Source: Cyclobacteriaceae bacterium
GTDB taxonomy: Bacteria > Bacteroidota > Bacteroidia > Cytophagales > Cyclobacteriaceae
NCBI GenBank assembly: GCA_019694875.1
Contig: JAIBBC010000002.1
Span: 1,054,001 to 1,118,000, forward strand
DNA: 64,000 bases
Direction of reading: 5' to 3'
Shown: in pieces, positions 1 through 9,586 of the stretch
How positions within the stretch are numbered: the stretch's first letter is position 1
Layout of the letters: every line of letters starts with the position of its first letter
Made by a program: the position numbers and the translations under genes
Notes under the pieces: model-generated
Told to the model about the DNA's origin: nothing
Database searches by the model: none
What the model saw: the letters and a program-made list of their open reading frames with translations, nothing else

Positions 1-2
1 AG

Positions 3-854
3 ATTTACTACCTCGATGTTAAAAAGTCGGATCTTCGCAAGAAGCAGCCGCAACGTATCAGCAACGGTGATGGCCGGACAACCTGTTCGTTTTTTATGCC
101 GGGTAATAAAACAATCCTTTTTGCATCGACCCACCTGGGCGGAAAGGAGTGCCCTAAAGATCCGGAGCGGGTTCCCGGTGGTAAGTACCTTTGGCCGATC
201 TATGATACGTATGACATTTTCGTTGCCGATTTGAAAGGTAACATCAAAAAGCAATTAACCAGCAACCCGGGGTATGATGCGGAGGCAACAATTTCACCCA
301 AAGGCGATAAAATTGTATTTACCTCTATGCGGAATGGCGACCTCGATTTATACATCATGGACATCGATGGATCGAACGTAAAACAAATTACACACGAAAT
401 CGGATATGATGGCGGAGCATTCTTCTCACCCGATGGAAAGAAACTGGTGTTCCGCGCTTCACGCTTTACAACCGAGGAAGAGAAAAAAGAGTACCTCGAT
501 TACCTGAAACAAGGTCTCGTTGCTCCGACAAAAATGGAAATCTTTACCTGTAACGTGGATGGCTCAGACCTGAAACAGATTACACATCTCGGCAAAGCTA
601 ACTGGGCACCGTTTTATACGCCTGACGGTAAGAAGATTGTTTTTTCCTCCAATCACCACGGCCAGCGCGGCTACCAGTTCAACCTGTTTATGGTGAACGA
701 AGATGGCTCAGGGCTTGAACAAATTACCTATGATGGAGTGTTTGATTCGTTCCCTATGTTTTCGCCTGACGGAAAGAAGCTCGTGTTCTCATCAAATCGC
801 AACAACAACGGTACCCGCGATACAAACCTGTTTGTAGCCGAATGGGTCGATTAG
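3..854 (+). CDS. TolB/PD40 beta-propeller-like protein, C-terminal part (runs off the left edge)
   Basis: The reading frame is open from the first bases, so this is the tail of a larger gene and the internal ATG at 96 is not its start. It carries repeated PD40/WD40-like blades: the motif FSPDGKKLVFxSxR recurs (ISPKGDKIVFTSMRNGD, FSPDGKKLVFRASRF, YTPDGKKIVFSSNHHG, FSPDGKKLVFSSNRN), each followed by a DxLYxMxxDGSxxxQIT strand. Such propellers occur in TolB, in tricorn-like proteases and in secreted Bacteroidota proteins. Without the N-terminus a peptidase or lipoprotein context cannot be judged. A strong hairpin terminator follows the stop, so it ends its transcription unit. Confidence 0.85.
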   Translation: MYYLDVKKSDLRKKQPQRISNGDGRTTCSFFMPGNKTILFASTHLGGKECPKDPERVPGGKYLWPIYDTYDIFVADLKGNIKKQLTSNPGYDAEATISPKGDKIVFTSMRNGDLDLYIMDIDGSNVKQITHEIGYDGGAFFSPDGKKLVFRASRFTTEEEKKEYLDYLKQGLVAPTKMEIFTCNVDGSDLKQITHLGKANWAPFYTPDGKKIVFSSNHHGQRGYQFNLFMVNEDGSGLEQITYDGVFDSFPMFSPDGKKLVFSSNRNNNGTRDTNLFVAEWVD

Positions 855-877
855 TTTCATACAGCATTCTTACGCGA

Positions 878-903
878 AGCCCCGATTCCCCCGGGGCTTT
901 TTT
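878..903 (+). terminator. rho-independent terminator after the PD40 gene
   Basis: A seven-base perfect stem AGCCCCG (878-884) and CGGGGCT (892-898) encloses a seven-base loop and runs straight into six T residues. It separates the propeller gene from the next promoter. Confidence 0.85.
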
Positions 904-904
904 A

Positions 905-935
905 TTGGGTTGTCGTTGCGCCCAATGTATATTTG
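905..935 (+). promoter_or_regulatory. Bacteroidota-type promoter of the GH3 gene
   Basis: TTG at 905-907, 20 bases of spacer, then TATATTTG at 928-935 match the Bacteroidota -33/-7 consensus (TTG / TAnnTTTG). Transcription would start near 941, upstream of the ATG at 960. The alternative TTG start at 933 lies inside the -7 box, which rules it out. Confidence 0.7.
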
Positions 936-959
936 TTAATCCGCAAGCTGAAACCACCC

Positions 960-3137
960 ATGATTCGAAAATCGTCCGTTCGGTTAATAATTGTTTATGT
1001 TTTACTGGCAACTCTTTTTAGCTGCACGAGTTCGCCCGAAAAGAAAAGCCTTTCTATCGAACAGAAGATTGATTCTGTCTTGTCTCAAATGACGCTAGAA
1101 GAAAAGGTTACGATGATTCATGCCAGCTCATCATTCACAACAGGAGCAGTGCCGCGGCTTGGAATTCCGGAATGGACCATGTCGGACGGGCCACATGGCG
1201 TGCGCAAGGAGCATGGCCGTGGCTGGGTGGGCAGCGAAAGCCCGGAATACTTTGCGACCTACTTACCCGTTGGCGTATCACTTGCTTCCACCTGGAATCC
1301 TGAACTGGGTTACACGTTCGGCAAAGTGTTGGGCGAGGAGGCAAGATATCGCGGTAAGGATGTTATTCTCGGGCCGGGTATCAATATTTTAAGAACACCT
1401 CTCAACGGAAGAAACTTCGAGTACCTGAGTGAAGATCCATACCTCATTTCAAAAATGGTGGTTGAATACATTAAGGGTGTTCAGGACCAACATGTGGCCG
1501 CATGTGTGAAGCACTATCTGGCAAACAACCAGGAAACAGATCGAAATACCGTTAGTGTCGAGATGAACGAACGTACCCTGCGTGAGATTTACCTTCCCGG
1601 ATTTGCAGCAGCTGTCAAAGAGGGTGGCGTATACACGCTGATGGGCGCTTACAATAAATTCCGCGGTCAGTATTGCACGCATCATGAATACCTGATTAAC
1701 AAAGTTTTAAAAGAAGAGCTTGGTTTTGACGGAGCCGTGATCAGCGACTGGGGTGCTGTGCACAGTACGTTAGAGGCTTTGAAGTTTGGAACCGATGTTG
1801 AAATGGGTACAGACCTTTCGCAAGGAGAAGTAAAAAACTACGATAAGTTTTTCATGGGCGATACGGTGATCAGCCTGGTTAAGTCGGGTGTGATTAAAGA
1901 ATCATTGATTAACGACAAGGTGAGACGCATTCTTCGCATCATGTACCGCACAAAAGTTATCGGTGGAGGAGACCGGGGCACAGGTTCGTTCAATACACCT
2001 GAACATCAGGCAGCCGCGCTGAAAATTGCGGAGGAGGCCATCGTGTTGCTGAAGAACGAGGGAAGTCTTTTGCCCCTGAATAAATCCTCTGTGAAGAATG
2101 TGGCAATCATCGGGGCGAATGCTAACCGCAAGCAGGGCGGAGGAGGCGGAAGCTCGCAGGTGAATGCGAAATATGAAATCACTCCGTTGCAGGGTATAGA
2201 AAAAATGTTGTTCGAGAATGTGCAGGTAACGTATGCAGAAGGATATGAAGTAGCCAGAGATGCGAAAGCAAATGCAAACAAAATTAAAGAAGCGGCCGAA
2301 GCGGCAAGGAAAGCAGATGCATCCATCCTGGTATGTGGCTGGATTCATGGCTATACCGACTCGTGGAACGACAATGCCTACGATGCCGAAAGTGTTGATA
2401 AGCCAAACATGTTTTTGCCGTTCGGACAGGATGAATTGATCAATGCAGTACTGAAGGCCAATCCGAATACCATCATTGTAATTATGGGAGGCGGTCCGGT
2501 TGATATGACGAAGTGGGAAAGTAAAGCGAAAGCAATATTGTTCGCAGGCTACCCCGGAATGGAAGGCGGCACTCCCATTGGCAAGATCATCTTTGGAGAA
2601 CTTAACCCGTCAGGCAAGTTAACCATGACATTCCCGAAGCGGCTCGAAGACAGTCCGGCACACGCCATCGGTGAATATCCCGGAAAGGATAATGTTGTGT
2701 ACTACAATGAAGGTATTATGGTAGGCTACCGGTACTTCGACACGAAAAAAGTACAGCCTCAGTTTCCGTTCGGGCACGGGCTTTCTTACACAACTTTTTT
2801 GTACGAGAATCTGCAATTAACCAAAGGCGACAATCAATCGGTTGTTGCAACTGTTACAGTCCGTAACACGGGTAGCAGGGCTGGTGCGGAGGTTATGCAG
2901 TTATATGTAAAAGATATCGAGAGTTCGGTTGAGCGTCCGGATAAAGAACTCAAAGGGTTTCAGAAAGTTTTTCTTCAGCCTGGTGAAAGTAAAGACATCA
3001 TTCTCACACTTTCGGTGGATGCGTTCCGGTTCTTTGATGAGAAGAAGATGGAGTGGGTATTGGAACCCGGCAAATTCCAGGTTATGGCGGGAAGTTCTTC
3101 GAGGGACATCCGCTTGACGAAAGAAATCGATCTGTAA
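960..3137 (+). CDS. GH3 family beta-glucosidase, lipoprotein
   Basis: A glycoside hydrolase family 3 enzyme that removes terminal beta-glucosyl (or related) units. The N-terminus is a lipoprotein signal with lipobox LFSC near residues 18-21. The TIM-barrel domain has KHYLANNQETDRN and the nucleophile Asp in VISDWGAVHS (about Asp263). The second domain has a glycine-rich loop and GYPGMEGG. A C-terminal fibronectin III-like domain carries GYRYFDT, FPFGHGLSYTTF and the RPDKELKGFQKV motif. At 725 residues it has the normal length of a BglX-type three-domain enzyme. Start at 960 because the promoter -7 box covers the only upstream start. It stands alone with its own terminator upstream and a convergent gene downstream. 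Substrate is inferred from family only; xylosidase activity is possible. Confidence 0.93.
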   Translation: MIRKSSVRLIIVYVLLATLFSCTSSPEKKSLSIEQKIDSVLSQMTLEEKVTMIHASSSFTTGAVPRLGIPEWTMSDGPHGVRKEHGRGWVGSESPEYFATYLPVGVSLASTWNPELGYTFGKVLGEEARYRGKDVILGPGINILRTPLNGRNFEYLSEDPYLISKMVVEYIKGVQDQHVAACVKHYLANNQETDRNTVSVEMNERTLREIYLPGFAAAVKEGGVYTLMGAYNKFRGQYCTHHEYLINKVLKEELGFDGAVISDWGAVHSTLEALKFGTDVEMGTDLSQGEVKNYDKFFMGDTVISLVKSGVIKESLINDKVRRILRIMYRTKVIGGGDRGTGSFNTPEHQAAALKIAEEAIVLLKNEGSLLPLNKSSVKNVAIIGANANRKQGGGGGSSQVNAKYEITPLQGIEKMLFENVQVTYAEGYEVARDAKANANKIKEAAEAARKADASILVCGWIHGYTDSWNDNAYDAESVDKPNMFLPFGQDELINAVLKANPNTIIVIMGGGPVDMTKWESKAKAILFAGYPGMEGGTPIGKIIFGELNPSGKLTMTFPKRLEDSPAHAIGEYPGKDNVVYYNEGIMVGYRYFDTKKVQPQFPFGHGLSYTTFLYENLQLTKGDNQSVVATVTVRNTGSRAGAEVMQLYVKDIESSVERPDKELKGFQKVFLQPGESKDIILTLSVDAFRFFDEKKMEWVLEPGKFQVMAGSSSRDIRLTKEIDL

Positions 3138-3138
3138 T

Positions 3139-4917
3139 TTAGTGCACGCTTCGTTCAATCAGTTGCGTGCGGTAGTTATTGAAGATTACCGATTTTGAGA
3201 TAAAACCCGCGTAAACTCCATTCGAAACAACCGGCAGGTTCCATGCATGGGTTTCATCAAACTTTTGCATGACGCTTTCCATCGATTCATTCACCGAGAT
3301 CACAGCAGGGGGTCTTTGCATCAGTTCTTTAATCAAAACCTTGTCGTAAAGTTCCTGGTGAAACATGATTTCCCGGATTGAATCCAGTTGAATGAGCCCC
3401 ACGAGTTTATTTTCGTCTGTTACTACGGGATAGATATTACGGTGCGATTTCTCAATAATCGCAATGAGTTCCCTGAGCCGCGCCTTTTCATTAATTGACT
3501 GAAAATCTTTTTCAAGAATTCCTTCCAGGGTGATGTATGAAAGAATTTTTTTGTCGCGGTCGTGCGTAATCAGCTCGCCTCGCTTGGCAAGTTTTTTCGT
3601 GTCGATCGAATCCGGCTCAAAAATCTTAACAACCACATAAGCTACTGAAGAAACAATCATCAACGGGATCATCAGGCCATAGCCACCGGTAATTTCTGCA
3701 ATCAAGAAGATTGCGGTGAGCGGAGCATGCATTACGCCTGTCATTACTCCGGCCATAGCAACCAGGGTGAAATTACTTTCGGGAAGTTTCGCGAGTCCGG
3801 TAAGGTTTACAGCTCGTGAAAAAACAAATCCTGAAAAAGCCCCAATCATGAGCGAAGGGGCGAAGTTGCCACCGTTTCCACCACCACTTAATGTGGCGGC
3901 CGTTGCAATAGCCTTCATGAATACCATTGCGCCAATAAACAGCAAAATATACCAATCGTTGGTGAGTAAGTCTTTAAATGCGCTGTTTGCCAGCAGGCTT
4001 TGCGTGTTCGATTCCGAAAGCGAAATGATGCTCGAATATCCCTCACCAAAAAGCGGTGGGAACAGAAAAATAAGTGCCATCAGCAACAGACCACCTGCAA
4101 TGGCCTTCACGTACGGTCGGTTGATGGTATCGAAAGCGCCATCGATTTTCATGAACGTACGCGAATGATAAATCGAAATGAAGCCGGCAAACAACCCCAG
4201 CAGAATGTAAAAATGTGTGTTACCAAAGTTGAACGCCTGCTGGGTAGTAAACGACATCAAAATGCCTTGCTTGAGTACAACTTTTGAGCATAGCGTACCA
4301 ATCGCGGCAGCAATAATTAAGGGAATGAATGCCGTGGCGCTGATGTCGATCAATAATACTTCAATGGCAAACAGTACACCGGCAATAGGTGCATTGAATG
4401 CAGCCGCAATACCCGCAGCCGCTCCGCACGACAATAACAACGTCCTGTTTTTATAGTTGAGGTGATATGTTCGCGAGAAATTGGATCCGATACCGGCTCC
4501 CGTAACGGCAATGGGAGCTTCCAGTCCGGATGAGCCTCCGAAGCCGATGGTAATTCCGCTGGTGATTACGTGTGCGAACATGTGAACGGGTGCCAGCAGA
4601 CTCGACTTGCGTGAAATGGAGTACAACACAAACGCGGTTCCTTTCTCCAGTTTACCCTTGTGGAATCGGTTAATGTATGTCACCACCAGCAGTAACCCAA
4701 TCAGGGGGAAGAAGGGGTAGAGATAGTATTGGGAGATGAAGGTTGTGTTATCGGTGAGTGCTTCATCGATGTAGTGAACGAATGTTTTCAGAATCACTGC
4801 GGCAAGGCCCGCTGTAAATCCGATCATCGCGGATGAAAGTATCAGGAACTGTCGCTCGCTGAGTCGCTTTTGTGTCCAGTTAAGAAAAAACGTATGCCAT
4901 CGTACCCACACCTTCAT
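3139..4917 (-). CDS. ClC family anion channel/transporter with two CBS domains
   Basis: About ten hydrophobic helices followed by a cytoplasmic pair of CBS domains (about residues 445-590). The GREGP-type motif reads GLEAP with the gating Glu at 133, and the GxFxP motif reads GNFAP at 350-354; the first GSGIP motif is degenerate. In the helix AAFNAPIAGVLFAIEVLL the position of the E. coli ClC proton glutamate (E203) is Val187, preceded by Glu186. In known ClC proteins loss of that glutamate goes with channel or uncoupled behaviour, so this one may not be a 2:1 Cl-/H+ antiporter; that is inference from a hand alignment. The gene starts divergently from the 5045 gene and ends against the GH3 gene. 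Confidence 0.92.
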   Translation of the reverse strand: MKVWVRWHTFFLNWTQKRLSERQFLILSSAMIGFTAGLAAVILKTFVHYIDEALTDNTTFISQYYLYPFFPLIGLLLVVTYINRFHKGKLEKGTAFVLYSISRKSSLLAPVHMFAHVITSGITIGFGGSSGLEAPIAVTGAGIGSNFSRTYHLNYKNRTLLLSCGAAAGIAAAFNAPIAGVLFAIEVLLIDISATAFIPLIIAAAIGTLCSKVVLKQGILMSFTTQQAFNFGNTHFYILLGLFAGFISIYHSRTFMKIDGAFDTINRPYVKAIAGGLLLMALIFLFPPLFGEGYSSIISLSESNTQSLLANSAFKDLLTNDWYILLFIGAMVFMKAIATAATLSGGGNGGNFAPSLMIGAFSGFVFSRAVNLTGLAKLPESNFTLVAMAGVMTGVMHAPLTAIFLIAEITGGYGLMIPLMIVSSVAYVVVKIFEPDSIDTKKLAKRGELITHDRDKKILSYITLEGILEKDFQSINEKARLRELIAIIEKSHRNIYPVVTDENKLVGLIQLDSIREIMFHQELYDKVLIKELMQRPPAVISVNESMESVMQKFDETHAWNLPVVSNGVYAGFISKSVIFNNYRTQLIERSVH

Positions 4918-5044
4918 GCAGCCAAACTTAGGCCGATAAACCTAAAATGCCAAAAATTGGTTATAGTAACGGTTACTTTTACAACCTGATGCGATTATAT
5001 CCGTAAGGTTTTGACAGGACCCTTAAATTCAATTATTTAGCTTC

Positions 5045-6517
5045 ATGAAGCAGCATTTGGAGAAAGACGAATTCCGCAAACTTACCACCCAGGAAAAAGC
5101 GCTTCGCATCAACCTTCGATCAGATATTTACGGTTCGTTCGCTGAAATCGGTGCGGGCCAGGAAGTTGCCGCTAATTTTTTTAAAGCAGGCGGGGCGTCT
5201 GGTACCATTGCGAAAACCATTTCGGCTTACGACATGAAGTTCAGTGATGCTATTTACGGGTATTGCGACCGGTATGTTTGCGAGGCGCGACTTGAGAAAA
5301 TGCTGGATCACGAATACGAGTTGCTGAGCGAACGCCTGCCGCATCGTATCGACAACACCCGCTTCTTTGCTTTCTCGGATACGGTTGAAGTTCTGAACTT
5401 CGAGCGTTCAAACCAGGCACATGGATGGATTGGGCTTCGTTTTCAACTGAATCCACATTCACAGCCTAACGACTGCGTCATCCATGTAAAAATGCATGAC
5501 AACGATCCGCTCCAACAGCAGGTAGCACTTGGCATTGTTGGCGTGAACATGATTTATGCCTGTTCATTCCTTTCTGATCCTGAAGAGATATTAATGTCGC
5601 TCGTAGACGGGTTGTCTGCAAGGCGAATTGAAATAGACATGTTCCGGCTTTCCGGTCCTGACTTCCGTCATGTGGATAACCGCCTGATGGCGTTGAAGCT
5701 TGTCAAGAACGGACTTACCAAGGCAGCGATGTTTGGCCCTGACGGACAAGTAATGCTTCCCTCGGATGAATTGTATAAGAAAAATGTTCTTGTGTTGCGC
5801 GGACGTTTCCGACCGGTAACGCATGTGAACGTGGATATGCTGCTGGCATCGCGCAGGCATTTCAGGAGAGAAGCTGATGTAGACCGTTCTAACATCGTGG
5901 TGCTTACCGAGCTTACGCTGAATGATTTGAGTGCCGATGGAAATATCGATGAGAAGGATTTTCTCCACCGTGTGAACATCATTTGTTCACTCGGACAAAC
6001 CGTAATGATCTCGAACTACTTCGAATATTATCGTCTGGTGGATTATCTCTCTAAGATTACCAAAGGAAAGAAGATCGGCATCATCATGGGTATTTTCGCT
6101 TTGCAGAAAGTATTTGATGAAAGTACCTATTCAAAAACCCGCGGGGGGATTCTGGAGTGCTTTGCGTCACTTTTTGGCTCGAATGTGAAACTTTATATTT
6201 ACCCGGCCAGCCGGAATAATCCTCCTGAACTGTTCACTTTAAAGGATTTTGAAGCTGAACTTCCCGCTAACCTGAAGAGCCTCTTCCGGTACCTGATGGA
6301 AAACAACAAGCTTGAAGATGTCAACGATGCGAACATTCAGAACCTCCATATCATTTCCGACAATGTGCTTGCGATGATCAGGAAAGGGGAGCCCGGGTGG
6401 GAGAAATTTGTTCCGCATAAGGTTGAAGATGCGATCAAAGAACACGGACTGTTCGATTATCCGCCTAAGAAAGAAGTTGCTGAAGTCAGCGCTGGTGCTT
6501 CACCGGTTGCGAAGTAA
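5045..6517 (+). CDS. conserved Bacteroidota protein of unknown function (490 aa)
   Basis: A soluble 490-residue protein without signal peptide or membrane helices. Recognisable blocks are YGSFAEIGAGQEVAANFFKAGGASGTIAKTISAYD near the N-terminus, GHGW-like QAHGWIGLRFQ, GVNMIYACSF, DNRLMALKLVKNGLTKAAMFGPDGQVMLPS and YKKNVLVLRGRFRPVTHVN. I recognise this as a family widespread in Bacteroidota; I recall automatic labels such as TonB-dependent receptor or nicotinate mononucleotide adenylyltransferase for it, but nothing in the sequence supports either (no plug or barrel, no HxGH motif). It is monocistronic: a divergent ClC gene lies upstream and a convergent symporter gene abuts the stop codon. Confidence 0.85.
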   Translation: MKQHLEKDEFRKLTTQEKALRINLRSDIYGSFAEIGAGQEVAANFFKAGGASGTIAKTISAYDMKFSDAIYGYCDRYVCEARLEKMLDHEYELLSERLPHRIDNTRFFAFSDTVEVLNFERSNQAHGWIGLRFQLNPHSQPNDCVIHVKMHDNDPLQQQVALGIVGVNMIYACSFLSDPEEILMSLVDGLSARRIEIDMFRLSGPDFRHVDNRLMALKLVKNGLTKAAMFGPDGQVMLPSDELYKKNVLVLRGRFRPVTHVNVDMLLASRRHFRREADVDRSNIVVLTELTLNDLSADGNIDEKDFLHRVNIICSLGQTVMISNYFEYYRLVDYLSKITKGKKIGIIMGIFALQKVFDESTYSKTRGGILECFASLFGSNVKLYIYPASRNNPPELFTLKDFEAELPANLKSLFRYLMENNKLEDVNDANIQNLHIISDNVLAMIRKGEPGWEKFVPHKVEDAIKEHGLFDYPPKKEVAEVSAGASPVAK

Positions 6518-7912
6518 TCAATTGCGCATTCGCGCGAAGTAAGCTTTCGCCTCCGTCATTACTTTCGGAGCCAGTGCAAAAGTCGAGAGCATGGTTGGAA
6601 TGGCCATAAGCGCAAACGCGATGTCGATTACGTCCAGTACGAAATTCATCGAAACAAGTGCGCCCATCATAATCGCCAGCAGGTAAAAATAATCGTACCA
6701 TTTACTGCGGTCAACACCTACCAGGTAAGCAAGCGCCTTGCGGCCGTAGTAACTGTACGAAAACAGCGCGCTGATCGCAAAGATGAACGTACACAATAGT
6801 AAAATGTAGTCGCCTGCAAACGGTAATGCAGCCTTGTAAGCAAGTGATGTTAATGTAATTCCGCTGGCACCTTCATTTTTCCAAACACCCGTAACAAGAA
6901 TCGCGAATGCCGTGAGCGAGCAGGATATGATCGTGTCGATCACCGGGCTAAGCATCGAAACAAGCCCTTCGCGCACAGGCTCATTGCTTTTCGCAGCACT
7001 CATAGCCATCGGGGCAGTACCGATACCTGCTTCATTCGAGAACGTTGCCCTGCGTACGCCCAGCATAATGATGCCCCCGGTTACGCCTCCTAAGAAAGGG
7101 TCGCCTCTGAAGTGTTCGGGAGAAAATGCGTCTGTGAAGATCAAGCCAAAATAGTAAGGAACCTGGTCTGCATAAACGATCAGGATGTACACCACCGATA
7201 CAAAGTGCAATACGATCATCAGCGGCACAAGACTTCCGGCCCACGCGCCAATGCGTTTAATTCCGCCTATGATTACGATCGTACAAATGACGCAGATAAC
7301 AAGTCCAATGATAAATTTCGTGAGGCTTATCGAAACACTTCCTAATTGGATAAACTTTTCATCGAAGCCATTTGGCTTCAGCCCGATATCGACAAGCGCC
7401 TGTGTTAACTGATTAGCCTGAAAGATGGGGAGCGCTCCAACCATGCAACAAATGCAGAACAGAGCGGCAAGCGGCTGCCAGCCCTTTCCCAATGCTTCGC
7501 GAATCACGTACATCGGGCCGCCTTGCAATTGACCTTCTGAATCTTTTCCGCGGAACATACTGGCAAGCGTGCTAGAAAAAAAGTTGGTCGACATGCCTAC
7601 CCACGATGTAATCCACATCCAGAAGAGCGCACCCGGTCCACCGATAGCAATCGCGGCAGCAACTCCGGCAAGGTTTCCCATGCCTACGGTTGAGGCTAAT
7701 GCCGTTGACAATGCTTTGTATGAACTGATCTGTCCCGGGGCATTTGGATCATCATACTTACCGCGCAGAACGTTTAGTGCATGAAGGAAATACCGGTATT
7801 GAATAAAACGGGAATAAATCAAAAAGAATACACCGCCACCGATAATCAGGAAAAGAATGGGCCACCAAACATACCCGGCAAGTGTGGAAACGAATTGATT
7901 AAAAGACTGCAA
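6518..7912 (-). CDS. alanine/glycine:cation symporter family protein (AGCS)
   Basis: A 464-residue integral membrane protein with about 10-11 helices, matching sodium:alanine/glycine symporters of the AgcS/AlsT type. Family signatures visible: KALSTALASTVGMGNLAGVA, GPGALFWMWITSWVGMSTNF, EGQLQGGPMYVIREALG, RRATFSNEAGIGTAPMA and YYGRKALAYLVG. It would bring small neutral amino acids into the cytoplasm with Na+. It is the last gene of a minus-strand operon (SixA-like, ureohydrolase, symporter) with only 6 bases from the ureohydrolase stop. Its stop codon abuts that of the convergent 490-residue gene with no spacer. Confidence 0.93.
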   Translation of the reverse strand: MQSFNQFVSTLAGYVWWPILFLIIGGGVFFLIYSRFIQYRYFLHALNVLRGKYDDPNAPGQISSYKALSTALASTVGMGNLAGVAAAIAIGGPGALFWMWITSWVGMSTNFFSSTLASMFRGKDSEGQLQGGPMYVIREALGKGWQPLAALFCICCMVGALPIFQANQLTQALVDIGLKPNGFDEKFIQLGSVSISLTKFIIGLVICVICTIVIIGGIKRIGAWAGSLVPLMIVLHFVSVVYILIVYADQVPYYFGLIFTDAFSPEHFRGDPFLGGVTGGIIMLGVRRATFSNEAGIGTAPMAMSAAKSNEPVREGLVSMLSPVIDTIISCSLTAFAILVTGVWKNEGASGITLTSLAYKAALPFAGDYILLLCTFIFAISALFSYSYYGRKALAYLVGVDRSKWYDYFYLLAIMMGALVSMNFVLDVIDIAFALMAIPTMLSTFALAPKVMTEAKAYFARMRN

Positions 7913-7918
7913 CTTGAA

Positions 7919-8977
7919 CTATTCAGGTACGTAAGATAGTTTTTTATTTGACACCGCCATCCAGTTGCAAAGTTGCCACAGCACACGCGCACCCACGCTT
8001 GCATCCCAGTCGGTTGTGCCGGGCGCTACTTCGCACAAGTCGAACCCGATAATCTTTTTGTTTGCAAGCACCAGTTTTCGAAGCAGATAAACGACTTGTG
8101 GAAACGAAAGGCCTCCGGGTACAGGCGTACCGGTTGACGGAGATAATTTGGGATCAAGTCCATCAATGTCAAAACTGATGTACACCAGATCGGGGAGCGG
8201 CTTGATAATTTCGTCACAGATTTCATCCCACGTATTGCCCTGGTATTCCCACGATTTAAGATCGTCATCAAAAAAAGTTACCACTCTGCCCATGGAACGC
8301 TTGATAACTTCCATCTCTTCCTCGCAGAAATCACGAATGCCGAGCTGTACAAGCCGGCTCACGGCCGGAATCTTTAAGGCGTTGTACATGATCGATGCGT
8401 GCGAGTAGGTGAAGCCTTCGTACGCTTTGCGCAGATCAGCATGTGCATCGATTTGTAAAATCCCGAACCGATCATAACGCTCCGATAACGTGCGAAGAAA
8501 ACCCAGCGGTGTGCTGTGATCGCCTCCCACCAGTCCAACCAGCTTACCTTCTTTCAGCCACCGTTGCGTAGTAGCCTTCACGTAGATATTCAGGTTTTCA
8601 CATGCTTCGTTGATACTCACAAGCAACGGATCATTTGCATCCACGGTTTTTCCTGATTCAACCGCTTGAATGTGTTGGGCGGCCAGCGAGCGAAGTTTAT
8701 TACTTTCCTCGCGAATGTTATTCGCCATCGGCAACATGCTTGCACCAAGTTTCCATGCATCGGGAATATCTTTCACGAATAAATCAACCTGCGAAGATGC
8801 ATCCAGGATTGCCTGCGGGCCTTGTGCTGTTCCCGCGTGATACGATACCGTAACTTCCCAGGGCACTGGAACAAGTACGAGTTCGGAAGCATCGGGAGTA
8901 AACGGAAGACCGAATAAATTGCCGGCAATGCCGGTTCCGTTGGGATCAAATGAATGGGTGAATTCTTCTTTCGTCAA
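7919..8977 (-). CDS. ureohydrolase (agmatinase/arginase family)
   Basis: A 352-residue metal-dependent ureohydrolase that splits a guanidino group to release urea or a related product. The binuclear Mn ligands are all present: GGDHS, DAHAD and SFDIDGLDP, and the substrate loop TPVPGGLSF follows. The sequence is of the agmatinase/formimidoylglutamase group; the exact substrate cannot be read from it. The start is TTG, three bases after the TGA of the SixA-like gene, with no ATG nearby in frame, so translational coupling is likely. Neighbouring an amino-acid symporter, a role in arginine, agmatine or histidine breakdown is reasonable but inferred. Confidence 0.88.
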   Translation of the reverse strand: MTKEEFTHSFDPNGTGIAGNLFGLPFTPDASELVLVPVPWEVTVSYHAGTAQGPQAILDASSQVDLFVKDIPDAWKLGASMLPMANNIREESNKLRSLAAQHIQAVESGKTVDANDPLLVSINEACENLNIYVKATTQRWLKEGKLVGLVGGDHSTPLGFLRTLSERYDRFGILQIDAHADLRKAYEGFTYSHASIMYNALKIPAVSRLVQLGIRDFCEEEMEVIKRSMGRVVTFFDDDLKSWEYQGNTWDEICDEIIKPLPDLVYISFDIDGLDPKLSPSTGTPVPGGLSFPQVVYLLRKLVLANKKIIGFDLCEVAPGTTDWDASVGARVLWQLCNWMAVSNKKLSYVPE

Positions 8978-8980
8978 AAC

Positions 8981-9475
8981 TCAAAGCGTTTCAGGAGTGA
9001 TTACGTTAATAAACTTGCCGGTTCCTTCGCCAATTTTTTGCCAAAGTAAAATATCGAACTGAATGATCACCAAGCCGCCCGGTGGAAGTTCACCGATTTC
9101 AGCTTTTGTCAGATATTCCGCGAGATAGGAAACGGTTGGGTTATGACCGACACACAACACACGATTCAGCGTGTCCTCCAATTGGGTAATTTCTTGCAAA
9201 AAAGTGCGAACCGATGCGTCATAAAACTCATCATTCAATCGGATGATTTCCGGCATCAGCTTCAGCGTATCCAGTAACAGGCCGGCAGTTGATTTTGCAC
9301 GAACCGCCGTACTGGAGATGATCGCATCAGGATTTATTTTTTCGTTGTATAACCAGGCTCCGACCTTAATGGAATCACGCAATCCCTGAACCGTAAGTTC
9401 ACGGTCTTTATCGGTCTGACCGGGTTGTTTATCAGCGCTTTGTGCATGCCGCATTAAATAAAGAAAACGCTCCAT
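8981..9475 (-). CDS. SixA-like histidine phosphatase
   Basis: A short (164 aa) histidine phosphatase superfamily protein. The catalytic motif LMRHAQS sits at the N-terminus, the second Arg is in STAVRAKSTA, and the second His is in VGHNPTVSYLAEYL, as in SixA phosphohistidine phosphatases. I start at 9475 (MERFLYLMRHA) and not at the upstream ATG at 9517, because family members begin a few residues before RHG/RHA and the extra 14 residues have no counterpart. First gene of the operon with the ureohydrolase and the AGCS symporter. Confidence 0.88.
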   Translation of the reverse strand: MERFLYLMRHAQSADKQPGQTDKDRELTVQGLRDSIKVGAWLYNEKINPDAIISSTAVRAKSTAGLLLDTLKLMPEIIRLNDEFYDASVRTFLQEITQLEDTLNRVLCVGHNPTVSYLAEYLTKAEIGELPPGGLVIIQFDILLWQKIGEGTGKFINVITPETL

Positions 9476-9586
9476 AGAAAATGAGAAAGTGGTTGTACCA
9501 ATAACGCTAACGATCACTCAATATTAATGTGTTGAATTTGATTTTTTAAAAATTTACAGATATTTGAAACTTTTGACAGTGTTCAC

